In this document: in pieces, positions 47,439-60,767 of the stretch
Layout of the letters: the number at the start of each line of letters is the position of its first letter
Numbering within the stretch: position 1 is the first letter of the stretch
Program-made: the position numbers and the translations under genes
Source: Marinobacter aromaticivorans
GTDB lineage: Bacteria; Pseudomonadota; Gammaproteobacteria; Pseudomonadales; Oleiphilaceae
DNA: 64,000 nucleotides
NCBI RefSeq assembly: GCF_002806975.1
Contig: NZ_NIHD01000010.1
Span: 62,001 to 126,000 of the forward strand
Reading direction: 5' to 3'
Notes under the pieces: model-generated
Database searches by the model: none
What the model was told of the DNA's origin: nothing
Seen by the model: the letters and a program-made list of their open reading frames with translations, nothing else

Positions 47439-47469
47439 TTGACAGATGCAAACGATAATGATTATCATT
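47439..47469 (+). promoter_or_regulatory. Sigma70 promoter with overlapping Fur box
   Basis: TTGACA (47439-47444) and TATCAT (47463-47468) are separated by 18 bp, close to the sigma70 consensus. The spacer and -10 overlap GATAATGATTATCATT (47454-47469), which contains the palindrome AATGATTATCATT and closely matches the Fur consensus. The layout predicts iron repression of rightward transcription starting near 47475. Confidence 0.85.
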
Positions 47470-47474
47470 GCCCC

Positions 47475-47560
47475 ACCAAATGACGACGGTCGTATCATTT
47501 GGTCTCTCTCATCAGGAGCAACTCGCTTCTTTAACGCCCCACTTCTGGTGGGGTTTTTTT
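47475..47560 (+). ncRNA. Candidate Fur-regulated small RNA (RyhB/PrrF-like), unannotated
   Basis: Between a Fur-controlled promoter and an intrinsic terminator lies about 86 nt with no reading frame worth the name. The 5' part folds as ACCAAATGA...TCATTTGGT (47476-47504), the middle is single-stranded and contains CTCTCATCAGGAGCAAC, and the 3' end is a terminator hairpin with a U7 tail, the layout of Hfq-dependent trans-acting sRNAs. Both flanking protein genes lie on the minus strand, so a plus-strand promoter-terminator pair has no other explanation. The CTCATCAGG segment recalls, from memory, the core of Pseudomonas PrrF. A role in iron sparing is inferred. Confidence 0.7.
47537..47560 (+). 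terminator. Intrinsic terminator of the candidate sRNA
   Basis: CCCCAC-TTCTG-GTGGGG followed by seven T. On the minus strand no T run follows the stem, so it serves rightward transcription and not the adjacent glpG. Confidence 0.85.
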
Positions 47561-48422
47561 ATGCTTGCTTTTTTTTGCGCACCGGCAATAGGGCGGCCAG
47601 AGCCAGGCCTGCCACGAAGCCACCCAGGTGCGCTTCGTTGGCCATGCGCCCCATACCCAGCATTTCCGGCAGGGGTGTAAACCCGATTACCATCCATACC
47701 ACTGCAAAGGTAACCAGTGCCGGCGGAAACTGGAACCTCGGTTGTGTTCGCTGGCTCAGCCAGCAGTAGCCGAGAATGCCATAAACAACCCCGGAGAGAC
47801 CGCCGAAAAAAGGCCCGGAAACCAGGTATTGCAGCCCGTTGGACAAAAGACTCGTAACGACAAAAAGTACAACCAGCCTGCCGCGACCGTCGAACCATTC
47901 AATCTGGCTACCCAGAAACCACAGCATCACGGAGTTGAAAATAATGTGAGTCCAGCTGAAGTGCAGAAAATCCGGTGTGAACAACCGCCAGACCTGACCA
48001 CTGGCCAGTGTTGCAGAAAGTGCATCAACGCGCTCTGCCATGCTGCCCCAATCGTAAAACCGGGGATCAACGATCAGCAGGCTGGCGGTAAGCTGATTAC
48101 TGCCAAGGCCGGTGAGCCATGCCATGACCAGGCCTACTATGATAATCCCCAGCACCAATGGTGCATGACGCGGAGAAGGTTGCCAGCGCCCTGCTACGAA
48201 AACCGGCGAGCGATTCTGCTGCTCCACAGCCTGGCGGATTTCGGGTTCAGTAAGAAACCGGTCCAGGGCCTCCAGCACAGGTTCGGCGTGCTCCGGATTC
48301 TCCAGCCATAAAACCTGGAAATCGCCCTCGGCGCTGATTCTGTGCGGAACTCCCCGGTTTTTCAGCCATTCGCTGAATCCGCTCAGGTTAATGCTGGAAT
48401 CCAACTGTTTTACGCGGTACAC
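47559..48422 (-). CDS. glpG: Rhomboid intramembrane serine protease GlpG
   Basis: The 287-residue protein has a soluble N-terminal domain (about 1-80) and six membrane helices. The catalytic Ser is in Gly-Gly-Leu-Ser-Gly (Ser210) and the His in Asn-Glu-Ala-His-Leu-Gly-Gly (His265); His159 and Asn163 of the oxyanion region are also present. It cleaves membrane protein substrates within the bilayer. Only the stop overlaps the terminator of the small RNA candidate. Confidence 0.95.
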   Translation of the reverse strand: MYRVKQLDSSINLSGFSEWLKNRGVPHRISAEGDFQVLWLENPEHAEPVLEALDRFLTEPEIRQAVEQQNRSPVFVAGRWQPSPRHAPLVLGIIIVGLVMAWLTGLGSNQLTASLLIVDPRFYDWGSMAERVDALSATLASGQVWRLFTPDFLHFSWTHIIFNSVMLWFLGSQIEWFDGRGRLVVLFVVTSLLSNGLQYLVSGPFFGGLSGVVYGILGYCWLSQRTQPRFQFPPALVTFAVVWMVIGFTPLPEMLGMGRMANEAHLGGFVAGLALAALLPVRKKKQA

Positions 48423-48469
48423 AATCCAATTTGCCTCACAAGGTATACAGACTGAAGCTTACCCGCCCG

Positions 48470-49489
48470 TTAGCGGGCAACGCTGTCTTCGCTGGTGGGG
48501 TAATCCGGGGAATCCCGATGATCCCGAACCACATTAACCCAGACAAACTTATCCCGTGAAAGTGCCTTCTCACCATCCATTCTGTACGCAACCAACTTTC
48601 CATATTTAACCGCACTGAAATCAATGCAGGCCACGTTGGATTTAAGTGGAGCGGGTTCACTGTCCATCCAGTAATGCCCAACAAATACCGGAGGTGCATC
48701 CAGCGGATAACTGATCAGTTGCTTGCGCTCGTCATCGGTGAGAACCCTGCTCGCCACTTCCGGAGGCAGTGGGTCCGGCTGGAAAACCACGTCCGCATAG
48801 GTGCGTGGGTTATCAGCCCAGAACTTGGTACGGAAAAACTCCCGCACGTAACCATCACGCCCGGTGATCGTCATACCCCGGGGAAGACGGAGGTCCGTGC
48901 CCCGTAACAGGGTATCCATAACCTGCCCGGCGAAGGAATCGATGGCCGCTGATGCATGGAGGAAATCCTCATCAATGCAGGCACCGCCCTGCACCTGCTT
49001 GAATTTCTCGATGAGCTCACTGTCCCAGCATGCGTGTACTGCACGAAAATCCTCTTCTTCGATAAACAGCGGCATGGTGTAAAACCACTCGAGAAAATCG
49101 TTCCACTCGTAGGGATAGGCCTCAAACTGCTCAAGCGTTTCGCGAATCAGCCGGTCGTGACGGGGCGTATGCTCACGCAGCCATGTCTTACCGCTTCCCG
49201 CCCGGGCCCGGGTGCAATAACCCAGCGCGTTATACTCGTGATTACCCATCACAATCCGCGCCGAGCCCCGTTCGACCATACTTCTTACGAGGTGGAGCGC
49301 CTCACGGATGCGCGGGCCGCGATCAATGATGTCGCCAATAAAGACAGCCTGCCTGCGGCGATGTTGGTAAACCCCGTTCACCTTGGTGTAACCCATCTGC
49401 TCCAGCAGCATTGCGAGGGTGTTCGCACAGCCATGGATATCGCCGATGATGTCGTAACCACGACTTGCGTTCTGTTTGTTTCCGGCCAT
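48470..49489 (-). CDS. Metallophosphoesterase (calcineurin-like)
   Basis: The 339-residue protein carries the metallophosphoesterase motifs Gly-Asp-Ile-His-Gly (near 16), Gly-Asp-Ile-Ile-Asp-Arg-Gly-Pro (near 52) and Gly-Asn-His-Glu (near 81), with later His-Ala-Cys and Gly-His-Tyr-Trp. It resembles bacterial PPP-type phosphatases and diadenosine tetraphosphatases, but the substrate is unknown. ATG 49489 is 2 bp after the nadK stop; a TTG at 49495 overlaps it and is less likely. Confidence 0.9.
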   Translation of the reverse strand: MAGNKQNASRGYDIIGDIHGCANTLAMLLEQMGYTKVNGVYQHRRRQAVFIGDIIDRGPRIREALHLVRSMVERGSARIVMGNHEYNALGYCTRARAGSGKTWLREHTPRHDRLIRETLEQFEAYPYEWNDFLEWFYTMPLFIEEEDFRAVHACWDSELIEKFKQVQGGACIDEDFLHASAAIDSFAGQVMDTLLRGTDLRLPRGMTITGRDGYVREFFRTKFWADNPRTYADVVFQPDPLPPEVASRVLTDDERKQLISYPLDAPPVFVGHYWMDSEPAPLKSNVACIDFSAVKYGKLVAYRMDGEKALSRDKFVWVNVVRDHRDSPDYPTSEDSVAR

Positions 49490-49491
49490 GA

Positions 49492-50376
49492 TCAACTCGC
49501 TGCTATTTCACTTGCCCAGCCAAGCTTGTCACGGCAGGTAGCATAGAAATTGTGGTCTGTAGGGTGAATCAGCCGGATTTTGAAGGGCTTTTTGGCGATG
49601 CGGATGATGTCTCCCGGCGCACAGGCGATATTCATCTGGCCATCAAAACTGATTTGCGGGTAGGTTTCGTTGGTTTCGCCCACCACCAGTTTTATTTCGC
49701 TCTTTGCATCCACCACAATCGGACGGCTACTGAGCGTATGGGGGAACATGGGCACCAGCACTATGGCATCCAGCTTGGGATGCATAATAGGGCCTCCGGC
49801 AGACAACGAGTAGGCCGTTGAGCCGGTGGGCGTGGAAACGATCAGACCGTCCGAGCGCTGGCTATAGACAAAATGGCCATCTATATATAAATCAAATCCA
49901 ATCATACGGGTAGACTTGCCCGGATGCAGCACTACATCGTTCAGAGCCGTTCCGAAGCCCAGTGGTTGTCCGTTGCGCTCAACGTTGCCATCAAGCAGAA
50001 ACCGTGATTCCTCAATGTATTCGCCTGCAAGTACCTTCCCCAGACGCTCCTCAAGATCCGAAGGCGAGATATCCGTGAGAAATCCCAATCGGCCACGGTT
50101 TACACCGAGTAACGGAATTTTCGATTTTGCCAGTTCCCGGGCCGCACCCAGGAGGCTCCCGTCACCCCCGACCACGATTACAAGATCACAGATTTCACCC
50201 AGGAGCTTCTTGCTGGCAACTTGCAAGCCGTGGCCGGGCAACATGCTGGCGGTGTCTTCCTCAAGGATAACGTGGTAGTGATTGGCGATCAGATACTGTT
50301 TAAGCTGGCGCAAGGTTTCAACAACTTTCACGCTGCCCATGCGGCCGATAACGCCTATATTTCTGAAATAATCCAT
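49492..50376 (-). CDS. nadK: NAD kinase
   Basis: The 294-residue protein has the NAD kinase hallmarks Gly-Gly-Asp-Gly-Ser-Leu-Leu-Gly (near 70), Asn-Arg-Gly-Arg-Leu-Gly-Phe-Leu-Thr-Asp (near 93) and Thr-Pro-Thr-Gly-Ser-Thr-Ala-Tyr-Ser-Leu-Ser (near 181). It phosphorylates NAD to NADP in the cytoplasm. It is followed within 2 bp by the metallophosphoesterase gene, with which it is probably co-transcribed. Confidence 0.97.
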   Translation of the reverse strand: MDYFRNIGVIGRMGSVKVVETLRQLKQYLIANHYHVILEEDTASMLPGHGLQVASKKLLGEICDLVIVVGGDGSLLGAARELAKSKIPLLGVNRGRLGFLTDISPSDLEERLGKVLAGEYIEESRFLLDGNVERNGQPLGFGTALNDVVLHPGKSTRMIGFDLYIDGHFVYSQRSDGLIVSTPTGSTAYSLSAGGPIMHPKLDAIVLVPMFPHTLSSRPIVVDAKSEIKLVVGETNETYPQISFDGQMNIACAPGDIIRIAKKPFKIRLIHPTDHNFYATCRDKLGWASEIAAS

Positions 50377-50515
50377 TAAGCTTCCTGTGGTGTCGGAATG
50401 GGACGACAGCGGCCGAGCCCGCCAGCACCCATATCAATCTGGCCTACAGTCTAACGAAAGTCGCCCCGATACTGAAAAAAGATCTGCAGAGCCCCGGCAA
50501 GCCACGCTCACGACT

Positions 50516-51760
50516 TCAGGACCGATGCTTCTCGCACCGATCATCAAGCCCGGGCCGGAAGTCACTGGGCTGGCTCACCCGCAACAGCGGTTCACCACAG
50601 ACATCCCCGTTCTCAAGCGAATGGCCGCACACCGGGTGTTCGTAATGCGCAAGCCATTGACGATAAGAGGGCTCATTCATGCCACAACGTTCTGCGGCGT
50701 AGGCTGTGGGGTTACCAAAATAGGTTTCGATGGCCTCGTAAGGCAGAGTCAGGTGGCCAACTCCCGGGTGATAGGCAACCAGAAAAACAGCCTGGGTCTT
50801 CAGATAGCTCATAACGGTGTTATCCAGTGGCTCACGATGCCGAAGATCATGGGCTTCCTGTTCAAGCGCAACAATCTTTTCGTCACGGTGCTCCAGCTCA
50901 CGCTTTTTCCGGTCCAGCTGCTCCCTTAGCAGCACCAGTTCCGCTGTCACATTGGCATCGTCGCGATCCTTCCGGACGCTCCCGTCGGCCACCTGTTCCT
51001 GCATGGTCAGATACTGCTGGTTACGCTCTGCCAGGCGTTTTTTCAGTTGTTCGTTGTTCAGGCGTTGGCGCTCGTATTTCTGGGCGAGATCGTCAATCTC
51101 ATGGTGCAGGGCTTTGATCTCCAGCCTGTGTTCACGCTGCACCTCGGTAAGCATATCCCGATGCACGCTTTGCAACGTCTTGATGCGCAGGCGCTGTTCC
51201 CGGATCAACTGGGCCAGGCGCGCACGGTCAGTTTCGGTACGGGCGTCATCCGCCAGAACAGCCTCGCTTTGCCCGGCGCGAAGTACAGGTATGTTTTCGT
51301 CTTCCGGCTCTACCTTGCGAAATTTAAGCGTATTGGCATTAACAGCTTTGCGAATCACCTGGAAATGATTGTTGCCAGGAGTCATGTCCGGATCCCAGAG
51401 CTCGCTGGCGTAACGGGGTTCCGGGCACTGGCTGCGGCAGACCAGGCGAATGGCACCGCCTCCCATGTCCGGCCCCTTGGCCCCGAGGCGCGCGAGTTCT
51501 TCAATCGGCAGGTTCCAGCTGCTGTCTGCCCTGCCCTCTTCATCAAACCAAATACGAAAGAATACAAGGGCCTGGACCAGAAGATCGCTACTCAGATCCA
51601 CCAGAACAGCTTTTACATCGGTTTCAGCAAGGTCCGACAAACCCACATAACCGTCCAGGAAGGCGCCAAACTCACTTGCGCGCATCTGGCGGGCTACCTG
51701 GTTACCTTCGATAAAAAACACCGCCGAATAATCGCCCGTTGCCTGGCCGGCAGATACCAT
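50516..51760 (-). CDS. Conserved coiled-coil protein with C-terminal Cys motif, unknown function
   Basis: The start 51760 follows GGGAG; the frame extends to 51781 without support. The 414-residue protein has an N-terminal globular domain (about 1-150, with Tyr-Ser-Ala-Val-Phe-Phe-Ile-Glu-Gly), a long charged coiled coil (about 180-320), and a C-terminal domain with Cys-Gly-His-Ser...Cys-Gly-Glu-Pro...Arg-Cys-Glu-Lys-His, perhaps a zinc site. No family recognised. It lies upstream of nadK on the same strand with a 139-bp gap, in a neighbourhood resembling that of Pseudomonas nadK. Confidence 0.8.
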   Translation of the reverse strand: MVSAGQATGDYSAVFFIEGNQVARQMRASEFGAFLDGYVGLSDLAETDVKAVLVDLSSDLLVQALVFFRIWFDEEGRADSSWNLPIEELARLGAKGPDMGGGAIRLVCRSQCPEPRYASELWDPDMTPGNNHFQVIRKAVNANTLKFRKVEPEDENIPVLRAGQSEAVLADDARTETDRARLAQLIREQRLRIKTLQSVHRDMLTEVQREHRLEIKALHHEIDDLAQKYERQRLNNEQLKKRLAERNQQYLTMQEQVADGSVRKDRDDANVTAELVLLREQLDRKKRELEHRDEKIVALEQEAHDLRHREPLDNTVMSYLKTQAVFLVAYHPGVGHLTLPYEAIETYFGNPTAYAAERCGMNEPSYRQWLAHYEHPVCGHSLENGDVCGEPLLRVSQPSDFRPGLDDRCEKHRS

Positions 51761-51860
51761 CGCAGACTCCCCAAAAACCAAAGACTCTCTGGCAGACTCA
51801 TTTTCTACAGTCTAGCCGGAGAGTCTCCGATGCCCAGAGAAAAACTGCAATGTTTTGTGA

Positions 51861-55145
<3,285 letters not shown>

Positions 55146-55149
55146 TAAA

Positions 55150-55176
55150 GCCCCGGACGAATAAATCCTCCGGGGC
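55150..55176. terminator. Bidirectional terminator
   Basis: GCCCCGGA pairs with TCCGGGGC across an 11-nt loop between the convergent AraC and fghA genes. Confidence 0.75.
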
Positions 55177-55182
55177 AAACCA

Positions 55183-56022
55183 TTACTGCTTCAGGTGTTC
55201 GGCATGGAAGCGCAGATGCTGCGCAATGAAGGTGGCAATGAAGTAATAACTATGGTCATAGCCTTCATGCCGGTTCAGTGTCAGCGGATAACCGCTTTGC
55301 TTTGCCGCAGCTTCCAGCGCTTCCGGCTTGAGCTGCTCTGCCAGGAAATTATCGGCCTCGCCCTGATCCACCAGCGCAGGAACAAACTGACTTGCCTTTT
55401 GCATCAGCAGGCTGGCGTCATAATCCGCCCAGCTTTCGGTATCAGTTCCCAGGTAGGCCGTGAAGGCCTTTTTTCCCCAGGGGCTGTTTACCGGATTGCT
55501 GATCGGGCTGAAGGCAGACACTGAGCGATAACGCTCTGGATTGCGCAGCGCCAGTACCAGAGCACCGTGACCACCCATGGAGTGACCAAAAACAGACCGC
55601 TTGTCACTCACCGGGAATACGGACTCGACGAGGTTCGGCAGTTCCTTCAGAACATAATCGTACATCTGGTAGTGCCGGTTCCAGGGTGCCTGGGTGGCAT
55701 TGACATAGAAGCCGGCGCCCTTACCCAGATCGTAGGCATCATCATCCGCCACGTCATCGCCACGGGGGCTTGTGTCGGGCGCAATAATAGCCACACCCAA
55801 CTCGGCAGCCACCTCATGTGCGGCGGCTTTCTGCATGAAATTTTCATCTGTGCAGGTCAGGCCAGACAACCAGTACAGCGCCGGAACCTTGTCGCCATTG
55901 GAAGCCTGCGGCGGCAGATAGACAGCAAAACGCATATCGCAATTCAGCGTCTCAGAATAATGGCTGTACTGCTTGTGCCAGCCATCAAAACTTTTGTTGC
56001 GACTAAGATTTTCGATATTCAT
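55183..56022 (-). CDS. fghA: S-formylglutathione hydrolase
   Basis: The 279-residue esterase D family protein shows Leu-Ser-Gly-Leu-Thr-Cys-Thr-Asp-Glu-Asn (52-61), the nucleophile motif Gly-His-Ser-Met-Gly-Gly (Ser148) and a C-terminal His in Gly-Tyr-Asp-His-Ser-Tyr-Tyr-Phe. It releases formate from S-formylglutathione, the second step of glutathione-dependent formaldehyde oxidation. It lies 53 bp after the dehydrogenase gene in one operon. Confidence 0.96.
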   Translation of the reverse strand: MNIENLSRNKSFDGWHKQYSHYSETLNCDMRFAVYLPPQASNGDKVPALYWLSGLTCTDENFMQKAAAHEVAAELGVAIIAPDTSPRGDDVADDDAYDLGKGAGFYVNATQAPWNRHYQMYDYVLKELPNLVESVFPVSDKRSVFGHSMGGHGALVLALRNPERYRSVSAFSPISNPVNSPWGKKAFTAYLGTDTESWADYDASLLMQKASQFVPALVDQGEADNFLAEQLKPEALEAAAKQSGYPLTLNRHEGYDHSYYFIATFIAQHLRFHAEHLKQ

Positions 56023-56075
56023 TGCAATCTCCCTGATAAATGATCGCCTGCGTCATGCTCAGGCGATCTTCCTGA

Positions 56076-57215
<1,140 letters not shown>

Positions 57216-57310
57216 TTATTGCAGAACTTGGACGGGGGATCCGCCATGTTGATGGGACCATTGTATTACTATTCCGCTGATAGATAATCGCTCTTTTTGG
57301 CAATACATTT

Positions 57311-57324
57311 TTACTGTACAGTAA
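57311..57324. promoter_or_regulatory. Palindrome TTACTGTACAGTAA, candidate operator
   Basis: A perfect 14-bp palindrome lies between divergent adhC and the LysR gene, 73 bp before the LysR start and 108 bp before adhC. It is the best candidate in this 193-bp region for a regulator site. It lacks the CTGT-N8-ACAG spacing of LexA boxes. Confidence 0.5.
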
Positions 57325-57396
57325 TAATTTCATGACAATTCCGCAGTCCCACTTTTTATTCAACCCCCCCTAAATCGGCAGCGCGAGGAATAGCAC

Positions 57397-58293
57397 ATGT
57401 TCATCTGGGAAGGAGTCAGTGAGTTTGTGGCGGTTGCAGAAGCAGAAAGTTTCACCGCAGCCGCAAAACGACTGGGCATTTCAACGGCGCAGGTAAGCCG
57501 CCAGGTGAGTGCCTTGGAGTCCCGGCTCTCGACCAAACTGTTCTATCGCACTACACGTAAGGTATCCGTGACAGAAGCAGGGCAAACCTATTATCAGCAC
57601 TGCAGGCAGGTGCTTGACGGCCTGGAAGAAGCAGAACGCGCCATGACCAATCTTCAGCGCGTCCCCAGGGGCAAGTTACGGCTGACTGCACCGGTAACCT
57701 ACGGTGAAAAAGTAATCGCACCATTGGTTAATAACTTTGTGCTTCGCTATCCCGAACTTGACGTACAAATGAACCTGACCAATCAGCAACTGGATCTGGT
57801 GGCCGGCGGTTATGATCTGGCGGTGCGATTGGGCAAGCTGGAGGATTCCACCATGATGGCCAGGCGGCTGTCGTCAAGAACCCTCTATGTATGCGCTTCA
57901 CCGGAGTATCTGTCGGCCCACGGTGTACCCCATTCCCTGTCAGAACTGGAACAACACAACTGCCTGCAGGGCAATCTGGACTACTGGCGTTTTCAGGAGA
58001 TGGGCAAGCCACAAAATGTGCGGATAAAAGGCAATATCCGGTGCGACAGCGGTTGGGCGCTTCTGGACGCCGCACTCAAAGGCATTGGAATTGTTCAGCT
58101 GCCAGATTACTACGTACAACCTTCTCTGGCGTCCGGTGTGTTGGTAAGCCTGCTGGAATACTACCAGGAGGCCGACGATGGCATCTGGGCGGTTTATCCC
58201 CACAACCGCCACTTGTCTCCGAAGGTGCGCATGCTATTGGACTACTTAAGCGAGTCTCTTCAATCCCTCAGCCAGAACGAAAAAACCCGTTAG
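57397..58293 (+). CDS. LysR family transcriptional regulator, divergent from adhC-fghA
   Basis: The 298-residue protein has an N-terminal winged helix (Phe-Val-Ala-Val-Ala-Glu-Ala-Glu-Ser-Phe-Thr-Ala-Ala-Ala-Lys-Arg-Leu, then Gln-Val-Ser-Arg-Gln-Val-Ser-Ala-Leu-Glu) and a LysR substrate-binding domain. It is divergent from the formaldehyde-oxidation genes, so it probably regulates them. Its effector cannot be read from sequence. Confidence 0.93.
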   Translation: MFIWEGVSEFVAVAEAESFTAAAKRLGISTAQVSRQVSALESRLSTKLFYRTTRKVSVTEAGQTYYQHCRQVLDGLEEAERAMTNLQRVPRGKLRLTAPVTYGEKVIAPLVNNFVLRYPELDVQMNLTNQQLDLVAGGYDLAVRLGKLEDSTMMARRLSSRTLYVCASPEYLSAHGVPHSLSELEQHNCLQGNLDYWRFQEMGKPQNVRIKGNIRCDSGWALLDAALKGIGIVQLPDYYVQPSLASGVLVSLLEYYQEADDGIWAVYPHNRHLSPKVRMLLDYLSESLQSLSQNEKTR

Positions 58294-58317
58294 CCACACT
58301 GCAGCTAACGGGTTTTT
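58281..58317. terminator. Intrinsic terminator
   Basis: ACCCGTTAGC pairs with GCTAACGGGT, followed by T5; the stem includes the LysR stop codon. It also closes transcription of the convergent tRNA-Asp. Confidence 0.85.
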
Positions 58318-58324
58318 AAAAATA

Positions 58325-58401
58325 TGGCGGAGCGGACGGGACTCGAACCCGCGACCCCCGGCGTGACAGGCCGGTATTCTAACCAACTGAACTACCGCTC
58401 C
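58325..58401 (-). tRNA. tRNA-Asp(GTC)
   Basis: On the minus strand GGAGCGG...CCGCTCC forms the acceptor stem, the D arm is GTTCAGTTGGTTAGAAT, the anticodon arm CCGGC-CTGTCAC-GCCGG carries GTC, and the T arm is CGGG-TTCGAGT-CCCG, with CCA encoded. The 77 nt are complete. Confidence 0.97.
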
Positions 58402-58567
58402 GCGGCGTCATAACCGATTGCTTTTCAAAAGCTTGAATCTGATGGAGATTGCTCGGTGACAACGAGAGCGCATTATAAAGAGGTGCCTGCCCATGTCAAC
58501 GTCTTTTCTGAAAAATTTCAGAAAACCAGTGTATTACCCGGCTTATTACATGCGCATCGCTGGCGCA

Positions 58568-59599
58568 TCACATCGTATCGACCATCACATCCTTACCCTG
58601 CGCGGTTTTGCGGTATTCAATGGGGGTCATGCCAGACCAGCGCTTGAACGCACGGTAGAAGGTACTTGGCTCCGAAAACCCTGTCAGATAAACAATCTCG
58701 TCTATTGACTCATCGGTTGTTGCCAACAGCTGTCGGGCAAGACGGTAGCGGAAATCTGCCAGCACCTGGTTGAAACTGGTTTCTGCCTCCGTCAACCGGG
58801 TACGCAGGGTGCGGGCTTTTATCCCCAGGCGCGACGCAACCGCATCGAGAGTAACTTCTCCACTATCCAGCAGTTCGGCAATGATGCGCTCAACCTGCCC
58901 GACAATATCCTTTTTCTCGAGGCGTGCGACCTGCTCGCTGGCAAAGCGCTCGTGCAGGTCCAGAAGTTCGGGCTCTGCGTGCGGGGAGGCATGGGAAAGC
59001 AGACTTGCGGGAAAGTACAACCGGTTTTCATCCGCACCAAACACCACCTCACAGTCAAGCACTTCTTCCACGTGCTTATGCCCTTCCTCGCGTTCGTGCT
59101 CGAACTCTATTCGTGAGGGATAAAACTGGTCCCCGGTAATGGACCGGAAGAAAGTGATCAGCCCCTGTACAAAGCACTCGTTGAAATGCCGCAGGCGCCG
59201 GACATTATCAGAGGCAGCGTCCAGAACCATGCAGGCGTTGTCGCCTTCAATGAAAAAATCCGTGTTGGCGGCATCGCTGAGCAACCTTTGGTAATTCTTG
59301 GCACGACGCAATCCTTCGCCGAAGGTCGGGCTGCTGAGAAACAGATATTCCAGAACCTGGCCCTTATAAACCGGCAAAAGCTGCCCCAGATGCAGCCCGA
59401 TATCCGGGTCACCGGAGACATCCTCCACGACTTGCCAAAAAAACATCTGGGCGTTATGGGGGGTACGGAGTTGCTCAGTGTAAACGTAGTCTGCATCCAC
59501 GCCCAGGCGGCTGAATATGAGATCTGTATCAACACCCTTTGCTTTCATCGCCTCGTAAATAAGGCGCAACATCACTCCTGCGTCACGTAGTTCCTGCAT
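58568..59599 (-). CDS. AraC family transcriptional regulator
   Basis: The 343-residue protein has a large N-terminal effector domain (about 1-220) and a C-terminal AraC DNA-binding domain (Val-Thr-Leu-Asp-Ala-Val-Ala-Ser-Arg-Leu-Gly-Ile near 250; Ile-Asp-Glu-Ile-Val-Tyr-Leu-Thr-Gly-Phe-Ser-Glu-Pro-Ser-Thr-Phe near 300; Arg-Trp-Ser-Gly-Met-Thr-Pro-Ile-Glu-Tyr-Arg). The divergent gene 292 bp away is a MaoC-like protein, so fatty-acid-related control is plausible. The 166-bp stretch to tRNA-Asp shows nothing clear. Confidence 0.9.
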   Translation of the reverse strand: MQELRDAGVMLRLIYEAMKAKGVDTDLIFSRLGVDADYVYTEQLRTPHNAQMFFWQVVEDVSGDPDIGLHLGQLLPVYKGQVLEYLFLSSPTFGEGLRRAKNYQRLLSDAANTDFFIEGDNACMVLDAASDNVRRLRHFNECFVQGLITFFRSITGDQFYPSRIEFEHEREEGHKHVEEVLDCEVVFGADENRLYFPASLLSHASPHAEPELLDLHERFASEQVARLEKKDIVGQVERIIAELLDSGEVTLDAVASRLGIKARTLRTRLTEAETSFNQVLADFRYRLARQLLATTDESIDEIVYLTGFSEPSTFYRAFKRWSGMTPIEYRKTAQGKDVMVDTM

Positions 59600-59891
59600 A
59601 AAGTCCCGCTTTGTATTTATTGGATACTACTTTGGCCCCGCGGACACCCACAGGAACCTCCCAAGTCAATGCGCCGCCTGGCCGGGTTTGCCAGACTGGC
59701 CACAGGTTCAAAAGCGATACCTGTGCGGCTTGCTCAACCGCCGCCTTATACTATCGTCTTACATTAAAGCATATCAGGCCACAGACTCACAGTTGTACCA
59801 GATTCCAGACATAACGGGCACCTGCATTTGCTATCTTTTGCGAATCTGCCATGCCCCAACCATTTTCTATCGGCTACCAGGGATAAAAGTC

Positions 59892-60767
59892 ATGTCGGAA
59901 ACGCTTGTCTATCACAACACACCTCCCGCGCTGCTTCCGCTCTACGGCAAGGCAGTGCTGCCCAAAAAAACCACCTCCACAGAGGCAATCAGGTTACCGG
60001 AACTCTCTGCTCAGCTCCTGTGTGCCCACACTTCCAGCGATGATTTACGTCAATACCAACGGGTATGCGGATTTCAGCCCAGCAACCACATGCCGGTTAC
60101 CTGGCCCCACATTCTGGCCTTTCCATTGCACCTGAAGCTGCTGACAGAAAAAGCCTTTCCACTGCCGCTGCTTGGCTTGGTGCACCTGCGTAACAGCATT
60201 ACCCGGTACAGGGCAATCGGACTGGGAGAAGCTTTGAAACTGGATGTTTACCTTAGTGGACAGGAAAACACAGACCGGGGTATCGAGTTCGACATGGTTA
60301 CCCAGGCAAGCTCAGCCGGCTCTGTAGCCTGGGAGGAAACCAGCACTATGCTCTTTCGCCAGCCCGAAAAAAACGCCCGATCCAAGGCAAAAGCTTCGCC
60401 ACCACCTCTGGAAACTTACCCGAATACCAAGGAAATCAATGTACCGGAGTCTGTCGGGCGTCAGTATGCGAAAGTCTCCGGCGACAGCAACCCGATTCAC
60501 ATGCATGCGCTGAGCGCCAGGGCTTTTGGTTTTCCACGGGCGATCGCCCATGGCATGTGGAGCAAGGCACAGGCACTGGCCATCATGGAGCAACAGGATG
60601 AATGGCGCGTCAGCCCGATGAGGGTGAGCTGTCAATTCAAAAAACCCCTGTTTCTGCCGGGTACCGCAAGCCTGAACTGGCGCACCGGAAAATCCGGGTG
60701 GGACTATCAACTATTGAATGCAAGAGGAGACGCGCCACACCTCAGCGGGCGCATTGAGTGGCTTTAA
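59892..60767 (+). CDS. MaoC-like (hotdog) dehydratase family protein
   Basis: The start 59892 is the first with a plausible site (AGGGAT); the frame is open to 59688 but without one. The 291-residue protein has a C-terminal MaoC hydratase motif, Tyr-Ala-Lys-Val-Ser-Gly-Asp-Ser-Asn-Pro-Ile-His (about 195-206) followed by Phe-Gly-Phe-Pro-Arg-Ala-Ile-Ala-His-Gly-Met-Trp, and an N-terminal degenerate hotdog half. It likely hydrates an enoyl thioester in lipid metabolism. It converges on the histidine kinase gene with a 4-bp overlap. Confidence 0.88.
   Translation: MSETLVYHNTPPALLPLYGKAVLPKKTTSTEAIRLPELSAQLLCAHTSSDDLRQYQRVCGFQPSNHMPVTWPHILAFPLHLKLLTEKAFPLPLLGLVHLRNSITRYRAIGLGEALKLDVYLSGQENTDRGIEFDMVTQASSAGSVAWEETSTMLFRQPEKNARSKAKASPPPLETYPNTKEINVPESVGRQYAKVSGDSNPIHMHALSARAFGFPRAIAHGMWSKAQALAIMEQQDEWRVSPMRVSCQFKKPLFLPGTASLNWRTGKSGWDYQLLNARGDAPHLSGRIEWL

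Noticed and set aside
47439..47560. A short peptide gene behind the Fur box
   Set aside because: No start codon with ribosome-binding site leads to a frame of useful length before the terminator; an RNA fits better.
57311..57324. LexA box
   Set aside because: The CTGT/ACAG halves abut with no 8-bp spacer, so it does not fit LexA.
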